A DNA stretch of 56,823 nucleotides from a virus. The notes beneath the pieces were generated by a model that was not told the DNA's origin, did no database searches, and saw only the letters and a program-made list of their open reading frames with translations. Of the stretch, positions 36,316 through 45,275 are shown piece after piece. Within the stretch, counting starts at the first letter, position 1, and the number at the start of each line of letters is the position of its first letter. The position numbers and the translations under genes are program-made. The stretch lies in IMG/VR virus record IMGVR_UViG_3300046804_004556, positions 1 through 56,823 of that record, one strand, 5' to 3'.

Positions 36316-38087
36316 CTTTTTATTTTTTTAGATTTGTGACTTATTCCTATAATCATATTATTTTCAACTTCATCTAATGAAAGTAGTGGCGACATTTCCT
36401 CTATTGGAGGAGATAGTATAGAAAAGTCTTCGTTTAATACTCCTTTAACTTTTGGAATGAAATCTTGTTCAGGATCCATAAAAACTTCTAAGCAAGCTGC
36501 TCCTTCGCAATTAATAAAATCCAACATTGTTTCTTCAAAACTTTCCCAATTGTTTAAAGAATAATATTCATATCCAAAAGCCGTCATTAATTTGTTGTAG
36601 TTCGGTAAACCTATTCCAGTTTTTTTATCTACGCTTACATAATGTTTATCAAATAACATTTTTTGTGTATGCTTAATCATCAAATAACCATCATTATTAA
36701 AAATGATTATTTTTATCGGTAAATTATTTTCTATAACAGTATGACACTCTTGTAAATTCATCATCATTCCTCCATCGCAATTTAAACACAAGACAGGTTT
36801 CGTTGGACAAGCTAATTGAGCGCCGATTGCTCCAGCTATTCCATAGCCCATTTCCCCCAATCCTAGAGAAGTAAACATTATTTGATCTTTTTTCAAACGT
36901 ATCGCTTGATGACCACTTAATAATGCTGTTCCCATATCTGTAACAATGATATGGTCATCTTTTAAGTATTCTGACATCTTATCAATAAACTTATAAGAAT
37001 TTATATATCCGTTATCTACGTGTTCATCATTTACTATAGGAAACTTTATTTTTGTATTATCACAATATTTTATCCAATCTTTTTTATAAGAATTGATTTC
37101 AACCTTATTTAGTGATTGAATAATTTTTTTGCAGTCTTGTTTTATGTAATGAACAGGATATTTTTGACCTTCATTTTCGTCTATGTCTACCACAATAATT
37201 TTTGCATCTCTTGCAAATTGGCTGAAGTCATAACCTACTTGAGGAAGAGCTAGTCTACTTCCTAATACTACAACTAAGTCAGCATTCTGAACTATGAAGT
37301 TAGCACATCTTTGTCCATATATGCCAAATCTTCCATAGAAATTTGGATTATCTGACTCTAATAAATCTATTCCTGACCATGTTAATAATGTTGGTATTTT
37401 CAATGTCTTAACAAGCTGATTAAATTCTTTTTTTGAATTAGATAATCTAACTCCATTGCCACCTAGTATTACTGGTCTTTGAGAATTATTTATCATTTCC
37501 ACTATATAAGTAACATCAACATCATTATTGAACTTATGATCAGGATTTCTCCAAACTCTTTTAGTTACGAGTTTCGATTGTAAATTAAATGGCACATCTA
37601 ACCAACAAGGTCCTGGTCTATCACTAACAGATTTTTCAAATATGTGTTCTAAGACATCTTGAATATTCATATCATCATCAAATGCTATGGACTCTTTAGT
37701 AACGTCTTCTAACATTTTTGTTATATTTAAGCCTTGAGTACCGTACATACGTAATCTACTATGATCTTTAACATAATTGATTGATTCTTGCCCAGAGATT
37801 ATAATTCCCGGTATTGAATCTGCCCAATTACTAACTACTCCAGTAACAGCATTGGTTGCGCCTCCTCCAGCTGTAACAATTGCGGCTGATAATTTTCCTG
37901 ATGCTCTGTAATATGCACCCATCGCCATCACAGCGGCTTGTTCATGATGAGTGTTTATTATTTTCGTGTATCCTAATTTATCTATAGAATCAAATATGTG
38001 TGAATTAGCTGATCCTATGATACCAAATACAGTATCGATCTCTTTCTCTTTTAAAAACTCCGCTATTAAATCACTAACTTTTACCAT
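36312..38087 (-). CDS. ThDP-dependent enzyme, acetolactate-synthase/YerE-like
   Basis: 591 residues with three domains in the order of acetolactate synthase: the N-terminal pyrimidine-binding domain with catalytic Glu49 in HHEQAAVMAMGAYYRASG, a central Rossmann-type domain (PVILGGNGVRL), and the C-terminal diphosphate domain with NCDGGMMMNLQE and IIFNNDGYLMIKHTQ. The classical GDG is CDG here. Relatives of this size decarboxylate a 2-oxo acid and transfer the acyl anion; YerE does so to a 4-keto-sugar. Placed between a 4,6-dehydratase and the aldolase pair, it is likely to act on a keto-sugar. Its start overlaps the upstream stop by 7 bases. Confidence 0.85.
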   Translation of the reverse strand: MVKVSDLIAEFLKEKEIDTVFGIIGSANSHIFDSIDKLGYTKIINTHHEQAAVMAMGAYYRASGKLSAAIVTAGGGATNAVTGVVSNWADSIPGIIISGQESINYVKDHSRLRMYGTQGLNITKMLEDVTKESIAFDDDMNIQDVLEHIFEKSVSDRPGPCWLDVPFNLQSKLVTKRVWRNPDHKFNNDVDVTYIVEMINNSQRPVILGGNGVRLSNSKKEFNQLVKTLKIPTLLTWSGIDLLESDNPNFYGRFGIYGQRCANFIVQNADLVVVLGSRLALPQVGYDFSQFARDAKIIVVDIDENEGQKYPVHYIKQDCKKIIQSLNKVEINSYKKDWIKYCDNTKIKFPIVNDEHVDNGYINSYKFIDKMSEYLKDDHIIVTDMGTALLSGHQAIRLKKDQIMFTSLGLGEMGYGIAGAIGAQLACPTKPVLCLNCDGGMMMNLQECHTVIENNLPIKIIIFNNDGYLMIKHTQKMLFDKHYVSVDKKTGIGLPNYNKLMTAFGYEYYSLNNWESFEETMLDFINCEGAACLEVFMDPEQDFIPKVKGVLNEDFSILSPPIEEMSPLLSLDEVENNMIIGISHKSKKIKR

Positions 38088-39076
38088 ATAAACTTATCTT
38101 TGTAATAATCTACAATATTTTGTATTTCTTCATTAAAAGAAATCTGTGGTGACCAACCTAATGCTCTTAATTTAGAATCATCTAATGCGTATCTTACGTC
38201 TTGTCCTGGACGATTACATGAAAAATCAATATAATCATCTTTATGTTTAAAATCTTCCCAATTTTCTACACCGATATATTTTGATATTACACTTTTAACA
38301 GTGTCAATATTTTGTTGCTCGAATCCTCCAGCTATATTATATATTTCTCCTATTTGTCCCTTTTCTATAAGTGTAATAACAGCTCTTGCAGTATCTGATG
38401 CGTGTAACCAATTTCTATACGGTTCTCCATTATTGTGAATTGGAATTTTTCTACCTAAATTTAAACACTTGACTGCTTTTGGTATTAATTTCTCTACATA
38501 CTGACCAATTCCGTAATTGTTAGTTGGTCTTATTATCATGTAAGGAACGTTATGTGTTCTTCCCCAAGCCATTATAAGCATATCTGCTGCTGCTTTTGTT
38601 GCTGAATAAGGATTGCTTGGTTTTAGTATATCTAATTCTGTATGTGCTCCTGATTCTATATCCCCGTATACTTCATCAGTGCTTAAATGTATGAGTACTG
38701 GTTTTGATGAATTTTCGCCTCTATGATTTTTTATTAGTTCAAGTATATTATGAACTCCATCAATGTTTGATCTAACAAATTCGAAGCTACTAGCAATACT
38801 ATTTCCTACGTGAGTCTCTGCGGCTGTATTGATGATATAATCGCAATCATACAAAAATTTTAGATCATTTATATCGCAATGAACAAATGAAAAATTTGGG
38901 TGTTTTTCAAACCTGTTTAAAAGACTCTTATTGGCTGCATAAGTCATTTTATCTACGCCTTTTACATACCAACCTTTTTCTAAACACTGTGTTGTTATAT
39001 AAGATCCTATGAATCCTAAACAACCAGTTACATACACTATTTTTTTACCATCATTTTTTTTATGTATCTCTCCCAT
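38081..39076 (-). CDS. dTDP-glucose 4,6-dehydratase-like (RmlB family)
   Basis: 331 residues. VYVTGCLGFIGSY binds NAD, VDKMTYAANKS is the RmlB family signature, LSTDEVYGD has the catalytic Asp134-Glu135 pair, and PYSATKAA holds Tyr157 and Lys161. It should form a 4-keto-6-deoxyhexose, the usual start of deoxysugar synthesis. The nucleotide (dTDP or CDP) is not fixed by eye, though the sequence is RmlB-like. The start at 39076 overlaps the previous gene by 40 bases; a start further in is possible. Confidence 0.88.
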   Translation of the reverse strand: MGEIHKKNDGKKIVYVTGCLGFIGSYITTQCLEKGWYVKGVDKMTYAANKSLLNRFEKHPNFSFVHCDINDLKFLYDCDYIINTAAETHVGNSIASSFEFVRSNIDGVHNILELIKNHRGENSSKPVLIHLSTDEVYGDIESGAHTELDILKPSNPYSATKAAADMLIMAWGRTHNVPYMIIRPTNNYGIGQYVEKLIPKAVKCLNLGRKIPIHNNGEPYRNWLHASDTARAVITLIEKGQIGEIYNIAGGFEQQNIDTVKSVISKYIGVENWEDFKHKDDYIDFSCNRPGQDVRYALDDSKLRALGWSPQISFNEEIQNIVDYYKDKFIW

Positions 39077-39849
39077 AATATGTCTTCTATTATATTGTAT
39101 TTTAAAGTTCTATTAAAATTATCGATAATTGCCTCTTCTTTAGACAAATATAATTCAGGTGTTAATAAATTTGGATCGAAAGAATCATCGAGTTTTATTA
39201 TTCCATCTATATTAAAATAATCTCCTATATTTGGATCTCCATGATAAATCGGTATAGTTCCACAAGCAAAACAATCAAGTATTTTTTCGCTCCAATATCC
39301 ATCATAAGATGCATTTTCCATTGTGACAGAGAACATGTAATCCGCTAATGCGTCTTCTTTTTTATTAAATTCTCTAATTCCTCTACCGAATAAATCAACT
39401 TTATCTTTTAATTTATCAGCCCAATGTAACCTATATAAGTGACCCTCGCATTGAGTTTTATTTGAAGTTATCATCGAACACAATCTTGTTTTAGGGTAGC
39501 ACTCAGGATTTTCTATCCAATATCCAGATGGAGGAAGATAATAGAAATTATCAGCTAAACAAGATATAGATTTGTCGTGAGTTATTAAAAACTCATATGC
39601 ATTTGATATTTCTTTACTTTGTTCTTTTATCTTCTTTATTACTTCTGGGATTATTGCGGATGATTCTACTATCCATGCTATTTTCTTCGTGTTATATGTA
39701 GAATTTATATTTTTTACTATATCTTCATCTACAAAAAAAGTTATGTCTTTTATTTGATTTTTAGACCATGTAAAATATGTTGGAATTTTCCAAAGTGTAG
39801 ACGAATACGCGTGTTGAAATCCTCCTCCTATTAATCCTACTTCTATCAT
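39037..39849 (-). CDS. GT10-like (alpha-1,3/4-fucosyltransferase type) glycosyltransferase
   Basis: About 270 residues from ATG at 39849, which overlaps the upstream stop as ATGA. The signature block 'FSVTMENASYDGYWSEKILD' then 'CFACGTIPIYHGDPNIGDYF' matches the GT10 motif (F-x-x-x-x-E-N-x-x-x-x-G-Y-x-T-E-K-I, then G-x-I-P-I-Y-x-G). GT10 enzymes move fucose from GDP-fucose, often in Lewis-type structures. The N-terminal half is divergent. Here Trp-Ser replaces the usual Val/Tyr-Thr before Glu-Lys. The donor is assumed from the family and from the gmd/fcl genes nearby. Confidence 0.8.
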   Translation of the reverse strand: MIEVGLIGGGFQHAYSSTLWKIPTYFTWSKNQIKDITFFVDEDIVKNINSTYNTKKIAWIVESSAIIPEVIKKIKEQSKEISNAYEFLITHDKSISCLADNFYYLPPSGYWIENPECYPKTRLCSMITSNKTQCEGHLYRLHWADKLKDKVDLFGRGIREFNKKEDALADYMFSVTMENASYDGYWSEKILDCFACGTIPIYHGDPNIGDYFNIDGIIKLDDSFDPNLLTPELYLSKEEAIIDNFNRTLKYNIIEDILWERYIKKMMVKK

Positions 39850-42011
39850 ATAACAATCCAATTTTGTGGAATTAAATCTCGTGTATCATTATTTTTTAAA
39901 GCTTCTCCAAACCATTTTTTGGGAGCAATAACTTTTTTATTTTCATTCGTATTTAACCATGCTCCCCACCAACTAAAGCTACTGTTAGCTATTATATTAT
40001 GCTTACACATTGACATTATATATAGATCAATATAATCATTTTCTCCATCAATTATGTTATATTTCTTATCAGTGAAATTATTTCTAATAAAATCTTTATC
40101 ATCACCAAACACTAAAAAAGTCTCAGACTCTGGGAAATGGGATATAGCTTCTTTATAGTAATCTATATTGCATATGGGATGATGATCTTGACTTACCATG
40201 TAATCTCCTCTTCTTATATGAATACTTGTTGGATTATTTTGCAATACATGTCCATATTTTTTATTTATGTAATCTACTACTTCTTCATTCGGAGAAAATA
40301 AATCAATTATTTTTTTCTTATTATGTGCAAAATACTTTTCGCTTTGAAAATGGCCTTCTATATATAAATTTTTATCAAACTTATAGGATATGGGTTTGTA
40401 AGAAAAGCTCTGTTCTTTCCATACATCAAAGTTAGAAGGATTATCAATAAAATCTATTTTAGAGTATATGTTATTTTTATATAGCGTTGGGCTACCATTT
40501 TCACCTAATAAAGATGTATACACTCCATTAGCTTCGCTTATTTTAATATCGCATTTATTGTCTATCGCAAAAGAATATGCTGTAGCTATTTGAAACATTT
40601 GATTACCCAATCTGCCTAAAATTCTTGGGATAACATATTTGTCTGAGTTATCTTTTATGACTGAATATGGTCTTATGCTTTTTATGTAATTCTCTCCATC
40701 TCTTCCGTTTATATAATCTTGATGATTTCTATCAGAGTTTGGTTTAGATTCATTATATACATAAGTAACAAAATTCATTACACCTATTTTATTTTTAGGA
40801 GATTGTTCCATAGCGGCGCACATAATTGCAACATCATCTCCGAATCTGATCCATTCTCCATTGTGTTGTAGATCTATTTCTGATATATTCTTGAACAGAA
40901 ATCCTTTCATTGTTTTTAAATGACTCGCAGTATATGGATATTGTCGATATAGGTTAAATTTATGTATGTCTTCAGGGTGATCTTTACCGTGTGATGGAGA
41001 TTCTAATAAACTCGGGTAACATACCATTTTTGAATATGCAACCCATACACTATTTTCTATATAGTATTCTACAACTTTTTGAAATACATCATTATATGCT
41101 ATCCAATCATCTCCATCTATAAAAACGACTATATCATTATCATCTATAAAATCTTTTCTATACTCCATAAAAGAATAAGATTTGCTCTTATTTTCTTTAT
41201 GACAAATAAGTTTGAATTTTGAATTATTTGATATTAGATAGTCTGCTATTCTTGCTGTATCATCAGAAGAATTATCATCTATATATAAAACTTCGTAGTT
41301 TTTATATTTTTGATCTAGTATACTCTCTATATTAGTTTGAACCCAGTCTTCATTATTATATGTAGTAACAATAACTTTTATTTTTGGAGCTTTTACATAT
41401 AACGCATCTCCCCAATTTGCATGAGTCCATGCAGTTTCTATTCTAATAAATCCGTATTCTGATAGATAATCATCTATATTATCTACGATATCACATCCTT
41501 CATACAGCTCTTCTTTGTTTATTTCTGTATAAATGTAATCTATTTTTTCTAAATACTTTCCTAAACTTTTTATAGCTCTAAGTTCTATTCCTTGTAAATC
41601 TAAATTAATGAAATTGTACTTATCAATATCTAAGTTATTTTCGTTTATTATTGAATCTAATCGCTTGGTTATTACTTCTATTTTTTGTACAACGTCTATC
41701 TGAGGATAGAAATTTTTATGATTTTTTAGTTTTAATATAGACGAACTCTCTCCGTTATTAGTAATATTAAATTCTATTTTTTCTCCATCTATATCGTTTA
41801 TCGCATCATTAATAACGATACTTCCTACTTCATTTTCTAAATATTTTTTACAAAAATCGCTTTTTGCTGGATTGGCTTCTATCCATACGATGTCGCTTAT
41901 GTTCAATTTTTTATATAAAGAAAACTCTTCTGCTTCATGAGCTCCGCAGTGAATTATACCTTTTATGTTTAATTTATATTTCTGAATTAGGTGGTTAAGA
42001 TCTATTAACAT
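39846..42011 (-). CDS. Three-domain fusion: FkbM methyltransferase, GT2, GT11 fucosyltransferase
   Basis: 721 residues. Residues 1-210: FkbM-type methyltransferase (CGAHEAEEFSLYKKL, 'IEANPAKSDFCKKYL', 'NLDLQGIELRAIKSLGKYL', 'DYIYTEIN'). Residues about 211-440: GT2 (VIVTTYNNEDWVQTNIESIL, 'YIDDNSSDDT', 'VFIDGDDW'). Residues about 465-721: GT11 alpha-1,2-fucosyltransferase-like (GRLGNQMFQIATAYSFA, 'SIHIRRGDYM' near 600, 'ANSSFSWWGAWL' near 680). Each domain has its family's key sites, so all may be active. Such a single chain could transfer a sugar, add fucose and O-methylate. ATGA overlap downstream. Confidence 0.88.
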   Translation of the reverse strand: MLIDLNHLIQKYKLNIKGIIHCGAHEAEEFSLYKKLNISDIVWIEANPAKSDFCKKYLENEVGSIVINDAINDIDGEKIEFNITNNGESSSILKLKNHKNFYPQIDVVQKIEVITKRLDSIINENNLDIDKYNFINLDLQGIELRAIKSLGKYLEKIDYIYTEINKEELYEGCDIVDNIDDYLSEYGFIRIETAWTHANWGDALYVKAPKIKVIVTTYNNEDWVQTNIESILDQKYKNYEVLYIDDNSSDDTARIADYLISNNSKFKLICHKENKSKSYSFMEYRKDFIDDNDIVVFIDGDDWIAYNDVFQKVVEYYIENSVWVAYSKMVCYPSLLESPSHGKDHPEDIHKFNLYRQYPYTASHLKTMKGFLFKNISEIDLQHNGEWIRFGDDVAIMCAAMEQSPKNKIGVMNFVTYVYNESKPNSDRNHQDYINGRDGENYIKSIRPYSVIKDNSDKYVIPRILGRLGNQMFQIATAYSFAIDNKCDIKISEANGVYTSLLGENGSPTLYKNNIYSKIDFIDNPSNFDVWKEQSFSYKPISYKFDKNLYIEGHFQSEKYFAHNKKKIIDLFSPNEEVVDYINKKYGHVLQNNPTSIHIRRGDYMVSQDHHPICNIDYYKEAISHFPESETFLVFGDDKDFIRNNFTDKKYNIIDGENDYIDLYIMSMCKHNIIANSSFSWWGAWLNTNENKKVIAPKKWFGEALKNNDTRDLIPQNWIVI

Positions 42012-42860
42012 TTATGAATTATTTTTATAGAAATCTACTAATTTATGCACAATTTCATCAATATTATATTTGCAGTCGTATCCATAATTTTGAAGTTTTG
42101 TTGTATCTAAATATGAATTTTTTACTTGCACGATATTGTGAAAATGGGTTGGATCTATGTTTATTATTTTCGATTTCGATTTTGAATATTTTATTGCTTT
42201 TTTTACTATATTTAAAAATAGATAAGGTTTCCCGCTTCCTATGTTTATTATTTCATTAAGAGGAGCTTGATTTATGCAATGATATATGGCTTCGCAAACA
42301 TCATCAACATATATGTAGTCTCTTAAAACATTACCTCCATAATATAATTCTACGTCTTTATTTTCAACTATCTCTTTTATTAAGAATTGTAAAGCATTTT
42401 TTTTCTTTGATATTTTATAATCCCCTTCTCCTAATACATTCGCTAATCTGAATATTCTATACTTTATATCGAAGGTATTACAAAAACTAATTATTAGCTG
42501 TTCTGCACATCTTTTAGTTATAGAATAAAAACCTGTTGGATTACACTCAAGATCATCTTCTTTAAATGGTGTTTTATTATTCTGTCCATATACAAACCAT
42601 GAACTAACGAAGTTAAACACTGTATCTTTATTATGCTTAAAATTGTCTAACACATTCATTAGTACTTTTAAATTAGTATCTATATCAACGTGAAGATCAT
42701 TATGAATATTATAGTTATCTATGGTACTTATCAAATAGAGTATATTATTTGATTTTGGTGAATAATCACTTCTATCATTTATGATAACTTCTTGATCATA
42801 CATTTGACAAAATCTTTTGCCTATAAAACCAGTTCCTCCGAATATATTTAATTTTTCCAT
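42012..42860 (-). CDS. NAD-dependent sugar epimerase/dehydratase (extended SDR)
   Basis: 282 residues. LNIFGGTGFIGKRF is the Rossmann motif, 'VSSWFVYGQ' the central Ser region and 'YSITKRCAEQ' the Tyr-x3-Lys, with 'RDYIYVDDVCEA' and 'NIGSGKPY' later, as in GalE-type enzymes. The substrate is not clear. It could modify the branched or dideoxy sugar at C-3, C-4 or C-5. Its stop directly precedes the three-domain fusion. Confidence 0.82.
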   Translation of the reverse strand: MEKLNIFGGTGFIGKRFCQMYDQEVIINDRSDYSPKSNNILYLISTIDNYNIHNDLHVDIDTNLKVLMNVLDNFKHNKDTVFNFVSSWFVYGQNNKTPFKEDDLECNPTGFYSITKRCAEQLIISFCNTFDIKYRIFRLANVLGEGDYKISKKKNALQFLIKEIVENKDVELYYGGNVLRDYIYVDDVCEAIYHCINQAPLNEIINIGSGKPYLFLNIVKKAIKYSKSKSKIINIDPTHFHNIVQVKNSYLDTTKLQNYGYDCKYNIDEIVHKLVDFYKNNS

Positions 42861-42863
42861 ATT

Positions 42864-43508
42864 TTAAATTTCATTTAATAACGATATTTTATTTATCGAT
42901 TCGTTTGTTAATTTTCCATGGAATCCAAAAGTCTTTTCTAAATTATATTCGCACTCTGGAATATTATGCTCTAAGGAGAATTTTGAAGCTATCTCGATTG
43001 GTGCATATTTCATTCCATTTCTTACGAAAATATCATAGTAATAATTTGTGACTAATACATCATTATGCATGCCTTCAATATAATCTACTTTTTTCTCTAA
43101 ATCAAGAAATTTTTTGCTTTTTAAAACGAATCCTCCATTTCCAACTCTATTTTTCTTACACCAATCTAAATCTGGCCATGGCGCTCCTATATAATCGTAT
43201 TCATAAAATTCATTTATCCACATGTGCGGATTTATTATGAATCCATCATCTTGTATAGATAACATATAATCAGTTTCTACATAGTCTGATAAATTCTCCA
43301 TTGCGAATCTATTTATCGACGAGTGTGATTGCTTTTCTATTTCTATGAAATCTATATCTTGAGTTATATTATCTGGTCTTTCGTTGGATATCAGTATGAT
43401 TTTTCCAAATTGTATGTGCTTAGAACTGTATAGTAATGCTTTAACAGAATTAGATGGATTTACGCAATCTATTGCAAGTAACGTTATATTTTTTAAATTT
43501 ATTTTCAA
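42864..43508 (-). CDS. DUF5672-like putative glycosyltransferase
   Basis: 214 residues. 'YMLSIQDDGFIINPHMWINE' then 'FYEYDYIGAPWPD' and 'VGNGGFVLKSKKFLD' are the DUF5672 signature, a GT-A-like family found in phages and bacteria, with an Asp-Asp site. N-terminal LLAIDCVNPSNSVKALLYSS is typical. Donor unknown. ATGA overlap with the upstream oxygenase gene. Confidence 0.85.
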   Translation of the reverse strand: MKINLKNITLLAIDCVNPSNSVKALLYSSKHIQFGKIILISNERPDNITQDIDFIEIEKQSHSSINRFAMENLSDYVETDYMLSIQDDGFIINPHMWINEFYEYDYIGAPWPDLDWCKKNRVGNGGFVLKSKKFLDLEKKVDYIEGMHNDVLVTNYYYDIFVRNGMKYAPIEIASKFSLEHNIPECEYNLEKTFGFHGKLTNESINKISLLNEI

Positions 43509-44272
43509 TTTATGTATACTGATTTTGAAGTGTTATAATCTGATCTTTTCTTTATTAAATCTAGTACAGATTCATCGTTCTTTTGATCTTCTGTAGGAGC
43601 AAAGAGTGCTCGACTTCTTTTGTCCACATCTTTAGGAGGTTCGCATAAATAATAAATCGCCAAACTTTTTCTATACTTATTTTCTGGGCAATTCACTTGT
43701 CTACTTAGTCCGTGCCATGAATTTTGAGTGGTATCGAAAAGAACTGCTTTATTGAAACCTACAGAAATTTCTTTTTCTAAAACAGAAGAATCACTATTCC
43801 AAAGACCAAAATGTCCTCCATAAGAATCGTTCCAATCTTCACACAAATATATAATTAAATTTAACTTTCTTTGCAATTCTAAATGTGGGTGCATAGAATA
43901 ATCCAAATGAGGATTTAGTTTACCACCATTAGCGTGTATGTGCCAGCCTCCTCCATGAAGTCCATGATCTGGATATAATTTTGTTCCAAATATATTAGAT
44001 AATAACTCTAAGACTACTGGGGAATTTAAAAAACTAAATAGTTGGTAAGTGTTTGTTGGAAATTTTCTCCAATCACTTAACAATTTTTTATCTTCTATTT
44101 TATTTTTATAATTAAACCAAATATCATCGTTAAAATCGGGGAATTCGTTTGATAGACTCTTGGCAAAATCTTCACTTAAAAAATTATCTATAATAGCATG
44201 ATCGTACGGAGAAGTTTCTATTTGTAGATTAGCTAGAGATTTTATTATTTTATTTCCAATAAAATTATTCAT
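43505..44272 (-). CDS. 2-oxoglutarate/Fe(II)-dependent oxygenase
   Basis: 255 residues. The iron facial triad is His122 and Asp124 (NPHLDYSMHPHLELQRK) and His187 (QNSWHGL), with Arg201 (YRKSLAIYYL) for 2-oxoglutarate, in the order of prolyl-hydroxylase-like enzymes. 'GGGWHIHANGGK' precedes the HxD. Substrate could be a sugar, a methylated sugar, or a proline or lysine of a fibre; it sits inside the sugar island, so a sugar or acceptor is favoured. Overlaps its neighbour by 4 bases. Confidence 0.85.
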   Translation of the reverse strand: MNNFIGNKIIKSLANLQIETSPYDHAIIDNFLSEDFAKSLSNEFPDFNDDIWFNYKNKIEDKKLLSDWRKFPTNTYQLFSFLNSPVVLELLSNIFGTKLYPDHGLHGGGWHIHANGGKLNPHLDYSMHPHLELQRKLNLIIYLCEDWNDSYGGHFGLWNSDSSVLEKEISVGFNKAVLFDTTQNSWHGLSRQVNCPENKYRKSLAIYYLCEPPKDVDKRSRALFAPTEDQKNDESVLDLIKKRSDYNTSKSVYIN

Positions 44273-44282
44273 TATATCATTT

Positions 44283-45275
44283 TTATTTTTCGAAATACGG
44301 TTTACATAAATTATTTATATATGTCTCTTCTATTTCTTTCTGTCTCTCTGTACATCCATAAGCCATATGTATTCCACAACAGTTTCTAACATATGCAGGT
44401 TTTTTCTTTTGCGCTAAAGAGTATACATTCATCTGTCCTTCATCCCATCCATCTCTAAATGTAGATTGACTTTCTTTCCAAAAAGAGGTTTTTATAAAAG
44501 TTAAATTATTACAAAAATATACACTATTATGATCCATAATATGATATTCTCTCTTATCAAAAATTAAATTCTTATTTTCTATTAATTTTTGTGTTATGTA
44601 CGAATTGTATGTATAAGAGAATCTAGCTGGATGGAATCCTTTTGCTAACGACATATAATTTGGAAGATTTATATTTTCTATAGGATTAAACTTATCAATA
44701 AAATTCCAATATTCGTTGTAATCCCATTCAGATTTTGAATCTATATATTGTTGAACTTTTCTATAGTCGCAACCCCATATATGTAAATTGTTTTTTACAC
44801 CTTCTGATAGGAATATTTTATAAGCCTCTAACTTCTCTTCTTCACTTAAAAAATCTTCAATAAAAAAATCCACTGTAGGTATACCATTTTGAATTATCGG
44901 TATGAGTACGGATATATCTTCTTTATCTAGAACAGATACATTTTCTATCATATAGTCCCATACGTATGAATTAATAAATGTATCATCATCCCATTTACAC
45001 GAATATTCGCAATCTGATTCGTGCGCTAATTGTACTTTCTTAATATATTCATCATCAGTCATACACTGAATAGTGATATCTATATTTTGGTACTTTTTGT
45101 CTGTTAGCTCTTCTACCCATTTACTCTCATCTAATGCATTAATGTATACATGCAAAGATATTTTTTCTAAATTGTCTTTTTTTATTTTAGAGAATTGATC
45201 TAAACACATTCTAGTAAACCAAAATCTATCTTTGTAATGTGCACCGTTAGCCGTAAATAAGTTTATTTGTATCAT
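44283..45275 (-). CDS. Putative GT-A glycosyltransferase
   Basis: 330 residues. 'CEYSCKWDDDTFINSYVWDY' is a DxD-type metal and nucleotide-sugar site inside a GT-A-like N-terminus (MIQINLFTANGAHYKDRFWF). The C-terminal half is Trp/Tyr-rich with several Cys and His (RNCCGIHMAYGC). I recall relatives in large aquatic phages. Specificity unknown. Confidence 0.65.
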   Translation of the reverse strand: MIQINLFTANGAHYKDRFWFTRMCLDQFSKIKKDNLEKISLHVYINALDESKWVEELTDKKYQNIDITIQCMTDDEYIKKVQLAHESDCEYSCKWDDDTFINSYVWDYMIENVSVLDKEDISVLIPIIQNGIPTVDFFIEDFLSEEEKLEAYKIFLSEGVKNNLHIWGCDYRKVQQYIDSKSEWDYNEYWNFIDKFNPIENINLPNYMSLAKGFHPARFSYTYNSYITQKLIENKNLIFDKREYHIMDHNSVYFCNNLTFIKTSFWKESQSTFRDGWDEGQMNVYSLAQKKKPAYVRNCCGIHMAYGCTERQKEIEETYINNLCKPYFEK

